In this document: one piece after another, positions 57,122 through 64,000 of the stretch
Numbering within the stretch: position 1 is the first letter of the stretch
Layout: each line of letters opens with the position of its first letter
Assembly: GCA_013364255.1 (NCBI GenBank)
Contig: CP054936.1
Span: 7,458,353-7,522,352 of the forward strand
DNA from: Streptomyces seoulensis
GTDB lineage: Bacteria; Actinomycetota; Actinomycetes; Streptomycetales; Streptomycetaceae
DNA: 64,000 bases
Direction of reading: 5' to 3'
Program-made: the position numbers and the translations under genes
Notes under the pieces: model-generated
The model's input: only the letters and a program-made list of their open reading frames with translations
The model's database searches: none
What the model was told of the DNA's origin: nothing

Positions 57122-58105
57122 ATGAACCGTTCCGCCCGCGCCTTCTGGCTGGCCTCGCCCGGCCGGGGCGAGATACGTGACGAGCGCCTGCCCGAGCCCG
57201 GCGCGGACGAGGTCGTCGTCCGCACGCTCTACTCCGGGGTCAGCCGGGGCACCGAGACACTGGTGTTCCGCGGCGGGGTGCCCGTCAGCCAGCACGAGGC
57301 GATGCGGGCGCCGTTCCAGGAGGGCGACTTCCCGGGACCGGTGAAGTACGGCTACCTCAACGTGGGCGTGGTGGAGCAGGGGCCGCCGGAGCTGGCGGGG
57401 CGCACCGTCTTCTGCCTGTACCCGCACCAGAGCCGCTACGTCGTGCCGGCGAGCGCCGTGGCCGTGGTGCCCGAGCGGGTCCCCGCCGGGCGGGCGGTCC
57501 TCGCGGGCACCGTGGAGACCGCGGTGAACGCGCTGTGGGACGCCGCGCCGCTGGTCGGCGACCGGATCGCGGTGGTCGGCGGCGGGATGGTCGGCTGCTC
57601 GGTGGCCGCGCTGCTGGCCCGGTTCCCCGGGGTGCGCGTCCAGTTGGTGGACACCGACCCCGCGCGGGCCGCCGTCGCCGAGGCGCTGGGCGTGGGCTTC
57701 GCCGTACCCGAGGAGGCCCTCGGCGGCTGCGACCTGGTCGTGCACGCCAGCGCCACCGAGCAGGGCCTCACCCGCGCGCTCGACCTGCTGACCGCCGAGG
57801 GCACCGTCCTGGAGCTGAGCTGGTACGGCGACCGCACGGTCGCCCTCCCGCTCGGCGAGGCGTTCCACTCCCGCCGGCTGGTCATCCGCGGCAGCCAGGT
57901 CGGCGCCGTCTCCCCGGCCCGCCGCGGTGACCGCACCTACGCCGACCGGCTCGCCCTCGCCCTGGACCTGCTCGCCGACCCGGCGCTGGACGCGCTGATC
58001 ACGGGCGAGAGCGCGTTCGAGGAACTGCCGGACGTGATGCCCGAACTCGCCTCCGGCGCGCTGCCGGCCCTGTGCCACCGGGTGCGGTACGGGACGGGCG
58101 CGTGA
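57122..58105 (+). CDS. Zinc-type alcohol dehydrogenase-like protein
   Basis: A 327-residue MDR-superfamily protein. The N-terminal part has the TLYSGVSRGTETLVFRGG segment seen in the actinomycete dehydrogenases of PTPS clusters. The Rossmann domain has VVGGGMVGCSVAALLARFPG. The usual four-Cys structural zinc lobe is missing, and the catalytic zinc site is not obvious, so the chemistry is open: oxidation or reduction of an alcohol/ketone on the cluster intermediate is inferred. ATG 57122. The first gene of the forward cluster. Confidence 0.82.
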   Translation: MNRSARAFWLASPGRGEIRDERLPEPGADEVVVRTLYSGVSRGTETLVFRGGVPVSQHEAMRAPFQEGDFPGPVKYGYLNVGVVEQGPPELAGRTVFCLYPHQSRYVVPASAVAVVPERVPAGRAVLAGTVETAVNALWDAAPLVGDRIAVVGGGMVGCSVAALLARFPGVRVQLVDTDPARAAVAEALGVGFAVPEEALGGCDLVVHASATEQGLTRALDLLTAEGTVLELSWYGDRTVALPLGEAFHSRRLVIRGSQVGAVSPARRGDRTYADRLALALDLLADPALDALITGESAFEELPDVMPELASGALPALCHRVRYGTGA

Positions 58106-58243
58106 CCTGAGGCGACACGCACCGCTGCCCTGAGAAAAGGGTGCGAGGCGGCTGAACAAGGGGAAGCGTGGAGCCGTACTACACGGCATCCCCCGGCAGG
58201 TACGGGCGGGGGACCAGACGCGCCGCACCTGGAGGGTCGTCCG

Positions 58244-58642
58244 TTGTTCAGCATCACCGTCCGCGATCACATCATGATCGCCCACAGCTTCCACGGCGAG
58301 GTGTTCGGGCCCGCGCAGCGACTGCACGGAGCCACGTTCCTGGTGGACGCCACCTTCCGGCGCGAGCAGCTGGACGACGACAACATCGTCGTCGACATCG
58401 GCCTGGCCACTCAGGAGCTGGGCGCCGTGGTCAGCGAGCTGAACTACCGCAACCTCGACCACGAGCCCGACTTCGCCGGGATCAACACCTCCACCGAGTT
58501 CCTGGCCAAGGTCGTCGCCGACCGGCTCGCCGAGCGGATCCACCAGGGCGCCCTGGGCGAGGGCGCCAGGGGTCTGGCCGGGATCACCGTCACGCTGCAC
58601 GAGTCGCATGTCGCCTGGGCGAGTTACGAGCGTGCGCTGTGA
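58244..58642 (+). CDS. 6-pyruvoyltetrahydropterin synthase/QueD-like protein, atypical active site
   Basis: A 132-residue T-fold protein. Overall pattern follows PTPS/QueD: H14 and H17 in the first strand, LHG at 27-29, DNIVVDIGLA, LNYRNLDHEPDF, INTSTEFLA and LHESHVAWASYE. The canonical HGH zinc pair reads HGA (28-30), and the Cys preceding it in true PTPS is absent, so the usual dihydroneopterin triphosphate reaction is doubtful. The TTG start at 58244 is supported by GGAGGG eight bases upstream. The last four bases overlap the glycosyltransferase start. Confidence 0.82.
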   Translation: MFSITVRDHIMIAHSFHGEVFGPAQRLHGATFLVDATFRREQLDDDNIVVDIGLATQELGAVVSELNYRNLDHEPDFAGINTSTEFLAKVVADRLAERIHQGALGEGARGLAGITVTLHESHVAWASYERAL

Positions 58643-59850
58643 CCGACCCGGCCACCCACGCCCCGTCGCACGGCGCTCTGCCCCCCGGTGTCGCGCCCCT
58701 CGACCATGTGCCCGCGCAGCGCGCGAGCCCCGAGAACGTCGGGATCATCCCCATGTCCCTGCGCACCGCGCACTTCGTCCTGCCGGGCGGCGTCGACGAC
58801 CCGGCCACCCCGAGCGGCGGCAACGCCTACGACCACCGGGTCGGCCTCGACCTGCCCGGCTTCGGCTGGCAGGTCCGCCCGCACCCCGTACACGGCGACT
58901 GGCCCCGGCCCGGCGACCGCGCCCGCGCGGAACTGGCGCGGACCCTGCGGGAGCTGCCGGACGGTTCCGTCGTCCTCCTGGACGGACTGGTCGCCTGCGG
59001 CGTCCCCGAGGTCGTCGTACCCGAGAGCGAACGGCTGCGCCTGGCCGTCCTCGTCCATCTCCCGCTCGGCGACGAGACGGGCCTCGAACCGTCCGTCGCC
59101 GCCGAACTGGACGCACTGGAACGCCGGGTGCTGCGGGCGGCGGCCGCCGTCGTCGCCACCAGCGACTGGGCGGTCCGGCGGCTCGTCGCCCACCACGGCC
59201 TCGCCCCCGACCGGGTGCACGTGGCCGCCCCCGGCGCCGACATCGCGCCGCTCGCGCCCGGCACCGACGGCGTCTCGCACCTGCTGTGCGTCGCCGCCGT
59301 CACCCCGCGCAAGGGCCAGCACCGGCTGGTGGAGGCCCTGGCCGCGGTCACCGACCTGCCCTGGGAGTGCGTGTGCGTCGGCGCGCTGACCCAGGACCCG
59401 GCCTACGTCGCCCGGCTGCGCGAGCTGATCGCCGCACATGGTCTGACGGACCGTTTCCACCTGGCCGGACCGCGCACCGGCGCCGACCTCGACGCCGCCT
59501 ACGCCGCCGCCGACCTGATGGTCCTCGCCTCCTACGCGGAGACGTACGGCATGGCGGTCACCGAGGCGCTGGCGCGCGGTGTGCCCGTGCTGGCCACGGA
59601 CGTCGGGGGCGTGCCCGAGGCGGTCGGCCGCGCACCCGACGGCGGGGTGCCCGGCATCCTCGTCCCGCCGGAGGACCCCGCGGCGCTCGCCGCCGAACTG
59701 CGCGGCTGGTTCGGCGAGGCCGACGTACGGCGTCGGCTGAAGACCGCCGCCCGGGGCCGGCGCGCCGCCCTCGGCGGCTGGGCCGCCACCGCCCGCAGCC
59801 TGGCCGGCGTCCTGGCCCGGCTCCCGCGAGAACCCCGGAGGGCGGCATGA
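58639..59850 (+). CDS. Glycosyltransferase family 4-type
   Basis: A 403-residue GT-B enzyme. The C-terminal nucleotide-sugar half has AAVTPRKGQHRLVEAL, the late Glu-containing SYAETYGMAVTEALARGVPV and the DVGGVPEAV loop. The N-terminal half carries the acceptor site, with GGNAYDHRVGLDL. It adds a sugar to the product of the cluster or to a lipid carrier. GTG 58639 overlaps the PTPS-like stop as GTGA; the stop in turn overlaps the next start as ATGA. Confidence 0.88.
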   Translation: MTDPATHAPSHGALPPGVAPLDHVPAQRASPENVGIIPMSLRTAHFVLPGGVDDPATPSGGNAYDHRVGLDLPGFGWQVRPHPVHGDWPRPGDRARAELARTLRELPDGSVVLLDGLVACGVPEVVVPESERLRLAVLVHLPLGDETGLEPSVAAELDALERRVLRAAAAVVATSDWAVRRLVAHHGLAPDRVHVAAPGADIAPLAPGTDGVSHLLCVAAVTPRKGQHRLVEALAAVTDLPWECVCVGALTQDPAYVARLRELIAAHGLTDRFHLAGPRTGADLDAAYAAADLMVLASYAETYGMAVTEALARGVPVLATDVGGVPEAVGRAPDGGVPGILVPPEDPAALAAELRGWFGEADVRRRLKTAARGRRAALGGWAATARSLAGVLARLPREPRRAA

Positions 59851-60860
59851 GGAGAACGAGTTCCGCGGCGCGCACCGGCCCCGGCGCGGTGATCGCGGGC
59901 GCCGGTCCGGTCGGGGCCCCCGGCGAGCGGAAGACCGTGCGGCTGCGCGCGGAAGAAGCGGAGGGGATGGAGGTATCGAAGGGAGCGGAGGTAGTGGCGG
60001 AAGCGGAGGAAGCGGCGGGGGCCGAGGAGCCGTCCCGGTACGCGCCCGAGTGGCTGCGGCTGCGGGAGCCCGCCGACGCGGCGGCGCGAGCGGCGGAGCT
60101 GCTCGGACCGCTGTCCACCCGGCTCGCCGAACGGCCGGGCGCACAGCGCGGGTTCGTGGTGCACGACCTGGGCTGCGGCACCGGTTCGATGGGCCGCTGG
60201 CTCGCCCCCCGGCTGCCCGGCGCCCAGCACTGGGTCCTGCACGACCGCGACCCCTACCTGCTGCACTTCGCCGCCGTCGGCGCCGCCCGCGCCGCCGCGG
60301 ACGGCAGCCGGGTCACCGTGGAGACGCGGCGCGGCGACGTGGCCCGGCTGACCCCGGCGGCCCTGGCCGGGGCCGGCCTGGTGACCGCGTCCGCCCTGCT
60401 GGACGTGCTCACCCGCGAGGAGGTCGACGTCCTCGCCGCCGCCTGCGCCGGGGCCGGCTGTCCGGCCCTGCTGACCCTGTCCGTGGCCGGCCGCGTGGCA
60501 CTCGCCCCGGCCGATCCGCTGGACGCCGACCTCACCGAGGCGTTCAACGCCCACCAGCGCCGCAGCGGCCTGCTCGGTCCGGACGCGGTGCCGGCGGCCC
60601 GCGAGGCGTTCGCCGCGCACGGCGTGCGCGTCCTCGTGCGGCCGAGCCCCTGGCGGCTCGGCCCCGGCGCCCGCGAACTGACCGCCCAGTGGCTGCGCGG
60701 CTGGGTCGGCGCGGCCGTCGAACAGCGCCCCGCACTCCGGCAGCGCGCCGGCCGCTACCTCGCCGAGCGCCTGGCGGCCTGCGCGGCGGGCGAGTTGGAG
60801 ATCGTCGTGCACCATGACGACCTGCTGGCCCTGCCCGGCCGGCCGGACGGTGAGGCATGA
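59847..60860 (+). CDS. SAM-dependent methyltransferase of the cluster
   Basis: A 337-residue protein. The first 65 residues are low-complexity Ala/Glu. The methyltransferase fold begins with VVHDLGCGTGSMGRWLA (motif I) and has HWVLHDRDPYLLHFAA. The C-terminal half (RSGLLGPDAVPAAREAFAAH, WLRGWVGAAVEQRPALRQRA) is the region shared by methyltransferases in these actinomycete clusters. The substrate is unknown. It is joined by ATGA overlaps at both ends. Confidence 0.85.
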   Translation: MRRTSSAARTGPGAVIAGAGPVGAPGERKTVRLRAEEAEGMEVSKGAEVVAEAEEAAGAEEPSRYAPEWLRLREPADAAARAAELLGPLSTRLAERPGAQRGFVVHDLGCGTGSMGRWLAPRLPGAQHWVLHDRDPYLLHFAAVGAARAAADGSRVTVETRRGDVARLTPAALAGAGLVTASALLDVLTREEVDVLAAACAGAGCPALLTLSVAGRVALAPADPLDADLTEAFNAHQRRSGLLGPDAVPAAREAFAAHGVRVLVRPSPWRLGPGARELTAQWLRGWVGAAVEQRPALRQRAGRYLAERLAACAAGELEIVVHHDDLLALPGRPDGEA

Positions 60861-62191
60861 GCGCGCGCACACTGCACGCGCCGACGCCACGAACGGACAT
60901 CCTGCCTTCTGCGGGCTCCGGTCCTGATCGCGACTCCGGTTCCGATCACGACTCCGGTCCTGATCGGGTCTCCGGTTCCGACCTCGGTCCCGATCGGGGC
61001 TCCGCTCCCGGTCCCGAGTCCTCGTCCGTCGTCGCCCGGAGCGGCGTAGCCTCTGCTGTCCGCGTCCGGACCGGCATCTCCCGGTTCGACACACGTGTGC
61101 TGCGGGCACACCTCGGCACGGTCACGGGTGTGTTGATCCTCGCCGTGCTGCTGTGGCGGCTGGGCACCGGCGTCTTCCTGGACGGGCTGCGCCGGATCGA
61201 CGCGCCAACGCTCCTCGCGGCGGTCGGGATCGGCGTCGTCACCACCGTGTTCAGCGCCCGGCGCTGGCAGTTGGTGGCCCGCGCGCTACGCATCCGGCTG
61301 CCGCTCGGCCCGGCGGTCGCCGACTACTACCGCGCGCTGTTCCTGAACGCGGCGCTGCCCGGCGGCGTCCTGGGCGACGTGCACCGCGCCGTGCGGCACG
61401 GACGGAGCGCCGGGGACGCGGGCCGCGCCGTGCGGGCCGTCGTCCTGGAGCGGATGGCCGGCCAACTCGCCCTGGCTGTCACGGCGCTGGCGGTCCTGCC
61501 GACCCTGCCGTCCCCGGTCCGCGCACAGGCCCGACACCTCGCGCCCCTCGTCGCGCTCGCCGCGGTGGGCGCGCTCGCCGTCGGCCTCGCCCTGCGCATG
61601 AACCGGGCGCCGTCCGGCGGCGGCCGGGGGAGTGCCGTGGGCCGGGCCCTGGGCGAGGCGCGCGCGGGGCTGCTGTCCCGCCGTACCGGACCGGGCGTCG
61701 CGCTGTCCTGCGCCGTCGTGCTCGCCGGGCACCTCGCGACGTTCGTGGTGGCCGCCCGGGTGGCCGGCTGCGCCGCCCCCGTCACCGTGCTGCTGCCGCT
61801 CGCGGTGCTCGCGCTGGTCGCGATGGGACTGCCGCTGAACGTGGGCGGGTTCGGACCCCGGGAAGGCGTCACCGCGTGGGCGTTCGGGGCCGCCGGACTC
61901 GGTGCGAGCACCGGACTGGCGGCGGCCGTGGTCTACGGGGTGCTGAGCTTCGCGGCGAGCCTGCCGGGCGCGCTGGTCCTGGTCGCCCGCCGGCGCACCG
62001 TTCCGGCAACCCCGGCGGCCCCGGTGACCCCGACGGCCCCGGAGTCCGGCCCCTCGGCTCACTCCGGCCGTTCGGCCGAGCTGAGCAGCGAGAAATACGC
62101 GCCGAAGGAATCGCCGAGGCTCGCCAGCAGTTTTCCGCCCTTTTCCGCGTCGCCCAGGGAAGGACGGCCGATGACGCCCGATTCGGTATAG
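60857..62191 (+). CDS. Flippase-like membrane protein (LPG synthase TM family)
   Basis: A 444-residue protein: a disordered N-terminus (1-75) with Ser/Gly/Asp repeats, then about eight hydrophobic helices (95-385) of the lysylphosphatidylglycerol synthase transmembrane/YbhN family, with NAALPGGVLGDVHRAV and PLNVGGFGPREGV. The tail (about 390-444) is low-complexity. Relatives flip lipid-linked or amphiphilic products, so it may move the product of this cluster. The last 133 bases overlap the end of the convergent creatininase gene, so the tail may be poorly conserved. ATG 60857 overlaps the previous stop as ATGA. Confidence 0.82.
   Translation: MSARTLHAPTPRTDILPSAGSGPDRDSGSDHDSGPDRVSGSDLGPDRGSAPGPESSSVVARSGVASAVRVRTGISRFDTRVLRAHLGTVTGVLILAVLLWRLGTGVFLDGLRRIDAPTLLAAVGIGVVTTVFSARRWQLVARALRIRLPLGPAVADYYRALFLNAALPGGVLGDVHRAVRHGRSAGDAGRAVRAVVLERMAGQLALAVTALAVLPTLPSPVRAQARHLAPLVALAAVGALAVGLALRMNRAPSGGGRGSAVGRALGEARAGLLSRRTGPGVALSCAVVLAGHLATFVVAARVAGCAAPVTVLLPLAVLALVAMGLPLNVGGFGPREGVTAWAFGAAGLGASTGLAAAVVYGVLSFAASLPGALVLVARRRTVPATPAAPVTPTAPESGPSAHSGRSAELSSEKYAPKESPRLASSFPPFSASPREGRPMTPDSV
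60916..60987 (+). repeat. Four 18-bp imperfect tandem repeats
   Basis: Units begin with CTCCGG at 60916, 60934, 60952 and 60970. They encode the S-G-P/S-D repeats of the flippase-like protein N-terminus; more degenerate copies continue to about 61020. Confidence 0.85.
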
Positions 62192-62835
62192 GCGGACATT
62201 CCGACGGTGAGGAGATGACGCCGGTCGTCCGCGACGAAGTCCGCTTTTTCGTAGCCTTCCTTGACCATTTCGGGGTGTGCGTGCAGAAGAATCGAGGTCT
62301 CGATCTCCCCGGCGTGCATGTCGGTGAGCAGCGAGGTGCGCACCCCGGCGTGCTCCCGGGCCGCCTCCCAGTCCTCCGCGGCCGGGAAGAGCGCGATGTG
62401 CTCGCCGCGCGCGGAGGACTCCTGGACGACGTTGCCCAGCACGTAGTTCCCGCCGTGTCCGTTGACCACCACCAGCGCGTCCACACCGGAGCGGCGGAGC
62501 GAGTCCGCGATGTCCCGCACCACCGCATGGAGGGTCACGGCGGAGATGCTGACCGTTCCCGGCCAGGCCGCGTGCTCGTGGGAGCAGGAGATCGTCACCG
62601 GCGGCAGCGGGTGCACCGGGTACGCGGCGGCGATCTCCCGGGCGATGGCGCAGGCGACCAGCGTGTCGGTCGCCAACGGCAGGAAGGCGCCGTGCTGTTC
62701 GAAACTCCCCACCGGCAGGACGGCCACCTGCCGGCCCCGGCCCGCACCCCGGCTCCGTACGTCCTCGGTGGTGTCCACGGGCACCAGACCGCCGGCACCG
62801 GACGCCGTCGGCCGCGTTCCTGAACCACTCGTCAT
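62059..62835 (-). CDS. Creatininase-family amidohydrolase (possible FAPy deformylase)
   Basis: A 258-residue creatininase fold. The metal ligands are visible: E46, H48 and D57 in GSFEQHGAFLPLATDT, H127 in NGHGGN and the HAGEIETS block (H174, E177, E179). The family includes ArfB, the archaeal enzyme that removes formate from the formamidopyrimidine nucleotide FAPy. Next to a GTP cyclohydrolase that probably makes FAPy, a deformylase role is a strong inference. ATG 62835; only 35 bases separate it from the divergent cyclohydrolase start, so both promoters are squeezed into or overlap the neighbouring gene ends. Confidence 0.85.
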   Translation of the reverse strand: MTSGSGTRPTASGAGGLVPVDTTEDVRSRGAGRGRQVAVLPVGSFEQHGAFLPLATDTLVACAIAREIAAAYPVHPLPPVTISCSHEHAAWPGTVSISAVTLHAVVRDIADSLRRSGVDALVVVNGHGGNYVLGNVVQESSARGEHIALFPAAEDWEAAREHAGVRTSLLTDMHAGEIETSILLHAHPEMVKEGYEKADFVADDRRHLLTVGMSAYTESGVIGRPSLGDAEKGGKLLASLGDSFGAYFSLLSSAERPE

Positions 62836-62870
62836 TTCCCGGCCTTTCGTCTCTGCTTAGGAACCAGATC

Positions 62871-63530
62871 ATGACAGAAAAAATCGGCGTACTCGGCGAG
62901 AAGTCCGCACGGCGCATCGGTGTGGAACGCGTGGTGAATGCCCCGCTGCCCACGGTCCACGGGAAATTCCAGGCGATCGGTTACGTCGACCACGACCGCG
63001 GCGACGAACAGGTGGCGCTGGTGCACGGCGACATCGGCGCCGAACGCGTCCTGGTCCGGCTGCACTCCGAATGCCTGACCGGTGACGCGTTCGGGTCGCA
63101 GCACTGCGAGTGCGGCGACCAGCTCGCCGCCGCGCTGCGCGCCGTGGTCGCCGAAGGCAGCGGCGTGGTCGTCTACTTGCGGGGCCACGAAGGGCGGGGG
63201 ATCGGGCTGCTCGCCAAGTTGCGGGCGATGGCCCTGCAGGCGGAGGGCCTGGACACGGTCGAGGCCAACCTCGCCCTCGGCCTGCCCGTCGACGCCCGCG
63301 ACTACGGCGCCGCCGCCGGGATGCTGCACGACCTCGGTGTCCGCTCGGTGCGGCTGATGTCCAACAACCCGCGCAAACGCGAGGCGTTGGTGCGGCACGG
63401 CATCGAGGTGAGCGAGCAGGTCCCGCTGCTGATACCGCCGTGCGAGAGCAACATCACCTATCTGCGGACCAAGCGGGAGCGCCTGGACCACCATCTGCCG
63501 CACCTCGACGCGGTGGCCCACCTGTCCTGA
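62871..63530 (+). CDS. ribA: GTP cyclohydrolase II homologue, Met120 variant (probable FAPy producer)
   Basis: A 219-residue GCH II fold. The zinc Cys are C68 (HSECLTGDAFGS), C79 and C81 (HCECGDQL), and the GTP-binding RGHEGRGIGL and SNNPRKREA are intact. The position of catalytic Tyr105 of E. coli RibA (KIRAYALQ) is Met120 here (KLRAMALQ). From memory, S. coelicolor SCO6655 has the same change and stops at the formylated product FAPy instead of releasing formate. No ribB, ribD or ribH is near, so this is a pathway-specific paralogue rather than the riboflavin enzyme. ATG 62871 follows TAGGAACC. Confidence 0.88.
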   Translation: MTEKIGVLGEKSARRIGVERVVNAPLPTVHGKFQAIGYVDHDRGDEQVALVHGDIGAERVLVRLHSECLTGDAFGSQHCECGDQLAAALRAVVAEGSGVVVYLRGHEGRGIGLLAKLRAMALQAEGLDTVEANLALGLPVDARDYGAAAGMLHDLGVRSVRLMSNNPRKREALVRHGIEVSEQVPLLIPPCESNITYLRTKRERLDHHLPHLDAVAHLS

Positions 63531-63820
63531 GCCGCCCTGGACCCGAGCGGGCCACGCCACGGTGCCACCCGACACGGCACCCGGACCGCCCTCGCGCCCT
63601 GACGGCGCCCCCGACGCCCCCGGCGCCCCTGCGCTCCGAAGGCCCCCGAGCCGCCCGCCTCTGGGAGGCCCCTGGACTGCCGCCGCGCCCGCTCGGCAGG
63701 TTTCCGCACTCCGTGCGAGTGCCCCGACCGGTGGGCGGTCTCCCGGAGGGGCAGTGCCCGGTGGTGCTGCGCAGGAGTGGTTCGGGAATGCGTGGATCGG
63801 CCCGATGGGTTGACCCGGGT
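63531..63820. other. Gene-free spacer
   Basis: 290 bases, C-rich. I see no supported gene, hairpin or palindrome apart from the start region of the next gene. Confidence 0.5.
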
Positions 63821-64000
63821 ATGACTCAGGACACATCGCACGACCCCGCGCCGGAAACCCTGCTCGCCCTGCTCTCCGAGGGCCACGGCGGCGTGCTGGT
63901 GACCCTCAAGCGCGACGGCCGGCCCCAGCTGTCGAACGTCAGCCACGCCTACGACCCGGACGAGCGCGTCGTGCGCGTCTCGATCACCGACGACCGCGCC
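63821..64000 (+). CDS. PPOX-class FMN/F420-binding protein, N-terminal fragment
   Basis: From ATG 63821, 60 residues are visible before the window ends: PETLLALLSEGHGGVLVTLK, then RDGRPQLSNVSHAYDPDERVVRVSITDDRA. This is the first strand pair of the pyridoxamine-phosphate-oxidase-like split-barrel, most like the actinobacterial TIGR03618-type F420-dependent proteins. The role (reduction with F420, or FMN binding) cannot be settled without the C-terminus. Confidence 0.82.
   Translation, partial: MTQDTSHDPAPETLLALLSEGHGGVLVTLKRDGRPQLSNVSHAYDPDERVVRVSITDDRA

Noticed and set aside
63562..63813. An 83-residue forward frame in the spacer after ribA
   Set aside because: Composition is Pro/Ala/Gly noise, there is no ribosome binding site, and the frame resembles typical spurious frames of GC-rich spacers.

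Overview
The window is high-GC DNA from an actinomycete, almost certainly a Streptomyces. Nearly every codon ends in G or C, GTG and TTG starts are common, overlapping ATGA or GTGA junctions link operon genes, and the gene families are typical of the genus (SigB/F-type sigma factor, Scr1-type regulator, CBM2 cellulases, S-adenosyl methyltransferases of the PF04672 type). All functional calls come from reading the translated sequence; no database search was run.

Layout. 1-3.6 kb: a cut-off methyltransferase, a PAP2/diacylglycerol-kinase fusion and an ABC-F ATPase. 3.6-7.7 kb: a stress block (eRF1-like protein, DUF6158, DJ-1/PfpI, CBS, DUF2795) ending with a SigB/F-family sigma factor gene. Two block genes carry near-consensus SigB-type promoters. 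8-16.6 kb: a secreted or anchored repeat-rich protein, an aminotransferase-fold protein lacking the PLP lysine and coupled to a metallo-beta-lactamase protein, DedA plus a second MBL protein, a holin-phosphatase fusion and OsmC. 16.7-21.7 kb: a lone second DnaK, two HTH regulators, a pterin dehydratase and a methyltransferase.

21.8-28.4 kb is a secreted cellulose-degradation locus. A GH48 exoglucanase is divergent from a GH5 endoglucanase and a GH6 cellobiohydrolase, all with CBM2 modules, and a perfect and an imperfect CebR/CelR-type operator lie between them. 28.5-38.7 kb is mostly single-gene housekeeping and regulatory content: methyltransferase, aldo/keto reductase, acyl-CoA ligase, LysR with a bile-acid-type symporter, MarR with a quinone oxidoreductase around a palindrome, FdhD and a KAS III enzyme.

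38.9-41.7 kb: tRNA-Leu(GAG) followed by a less GC-biased, Streptomyces-atypical segment with an HNH endonuclease and an unrecognised 435-residue protein with a glycine-rich hydrophobic hairpin, a plausible small integrated island. 41.8-45.2 kb: N-formylglutamate amidohydrolase, a small membrane protein and an orphan cytochrome oxidase subunit I. 45.4-47.2 kb: a decayed restriction locus (a methylase N-terminus with an in-frame stop, and a McrB-like ATPase with an internal deletion) beside an intact EVE-like gene. 47.5-49.4 kb: an L,D-transpeptidase and a small hypothetical gene.

49.9-54.5 kb: a beta-glucoside-type ABC uptake operon ending in a GH1 beta-glucosidase. It could take up and split the cello-oligosaccharides made by the cellulases. 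54.5-56.2 kb: a PF04672 methyltransferase and a hypothetical gene.

56.1-63.5 kb is the most interesting part: CDP-alcohol phosphotransferase, zinc-type dehydrogenase, a PTPS-like protein, glycosyltransferase, methyltransferase, flippase-like membrane protein, creatininase-family amidohydrolase and a GTP cyclohydrolase II homologue. The last has Met120 where the catalytic Tyr should be, the replacement described for the formylated-product enzyme of S. coelicolor. Together these suggest a pathway from GTP through a formamidopyrimidine to a glycosylated, possibly membrane-linked product that I cannot name. The window ends inside a PPOX-family flavin/F420 protein.
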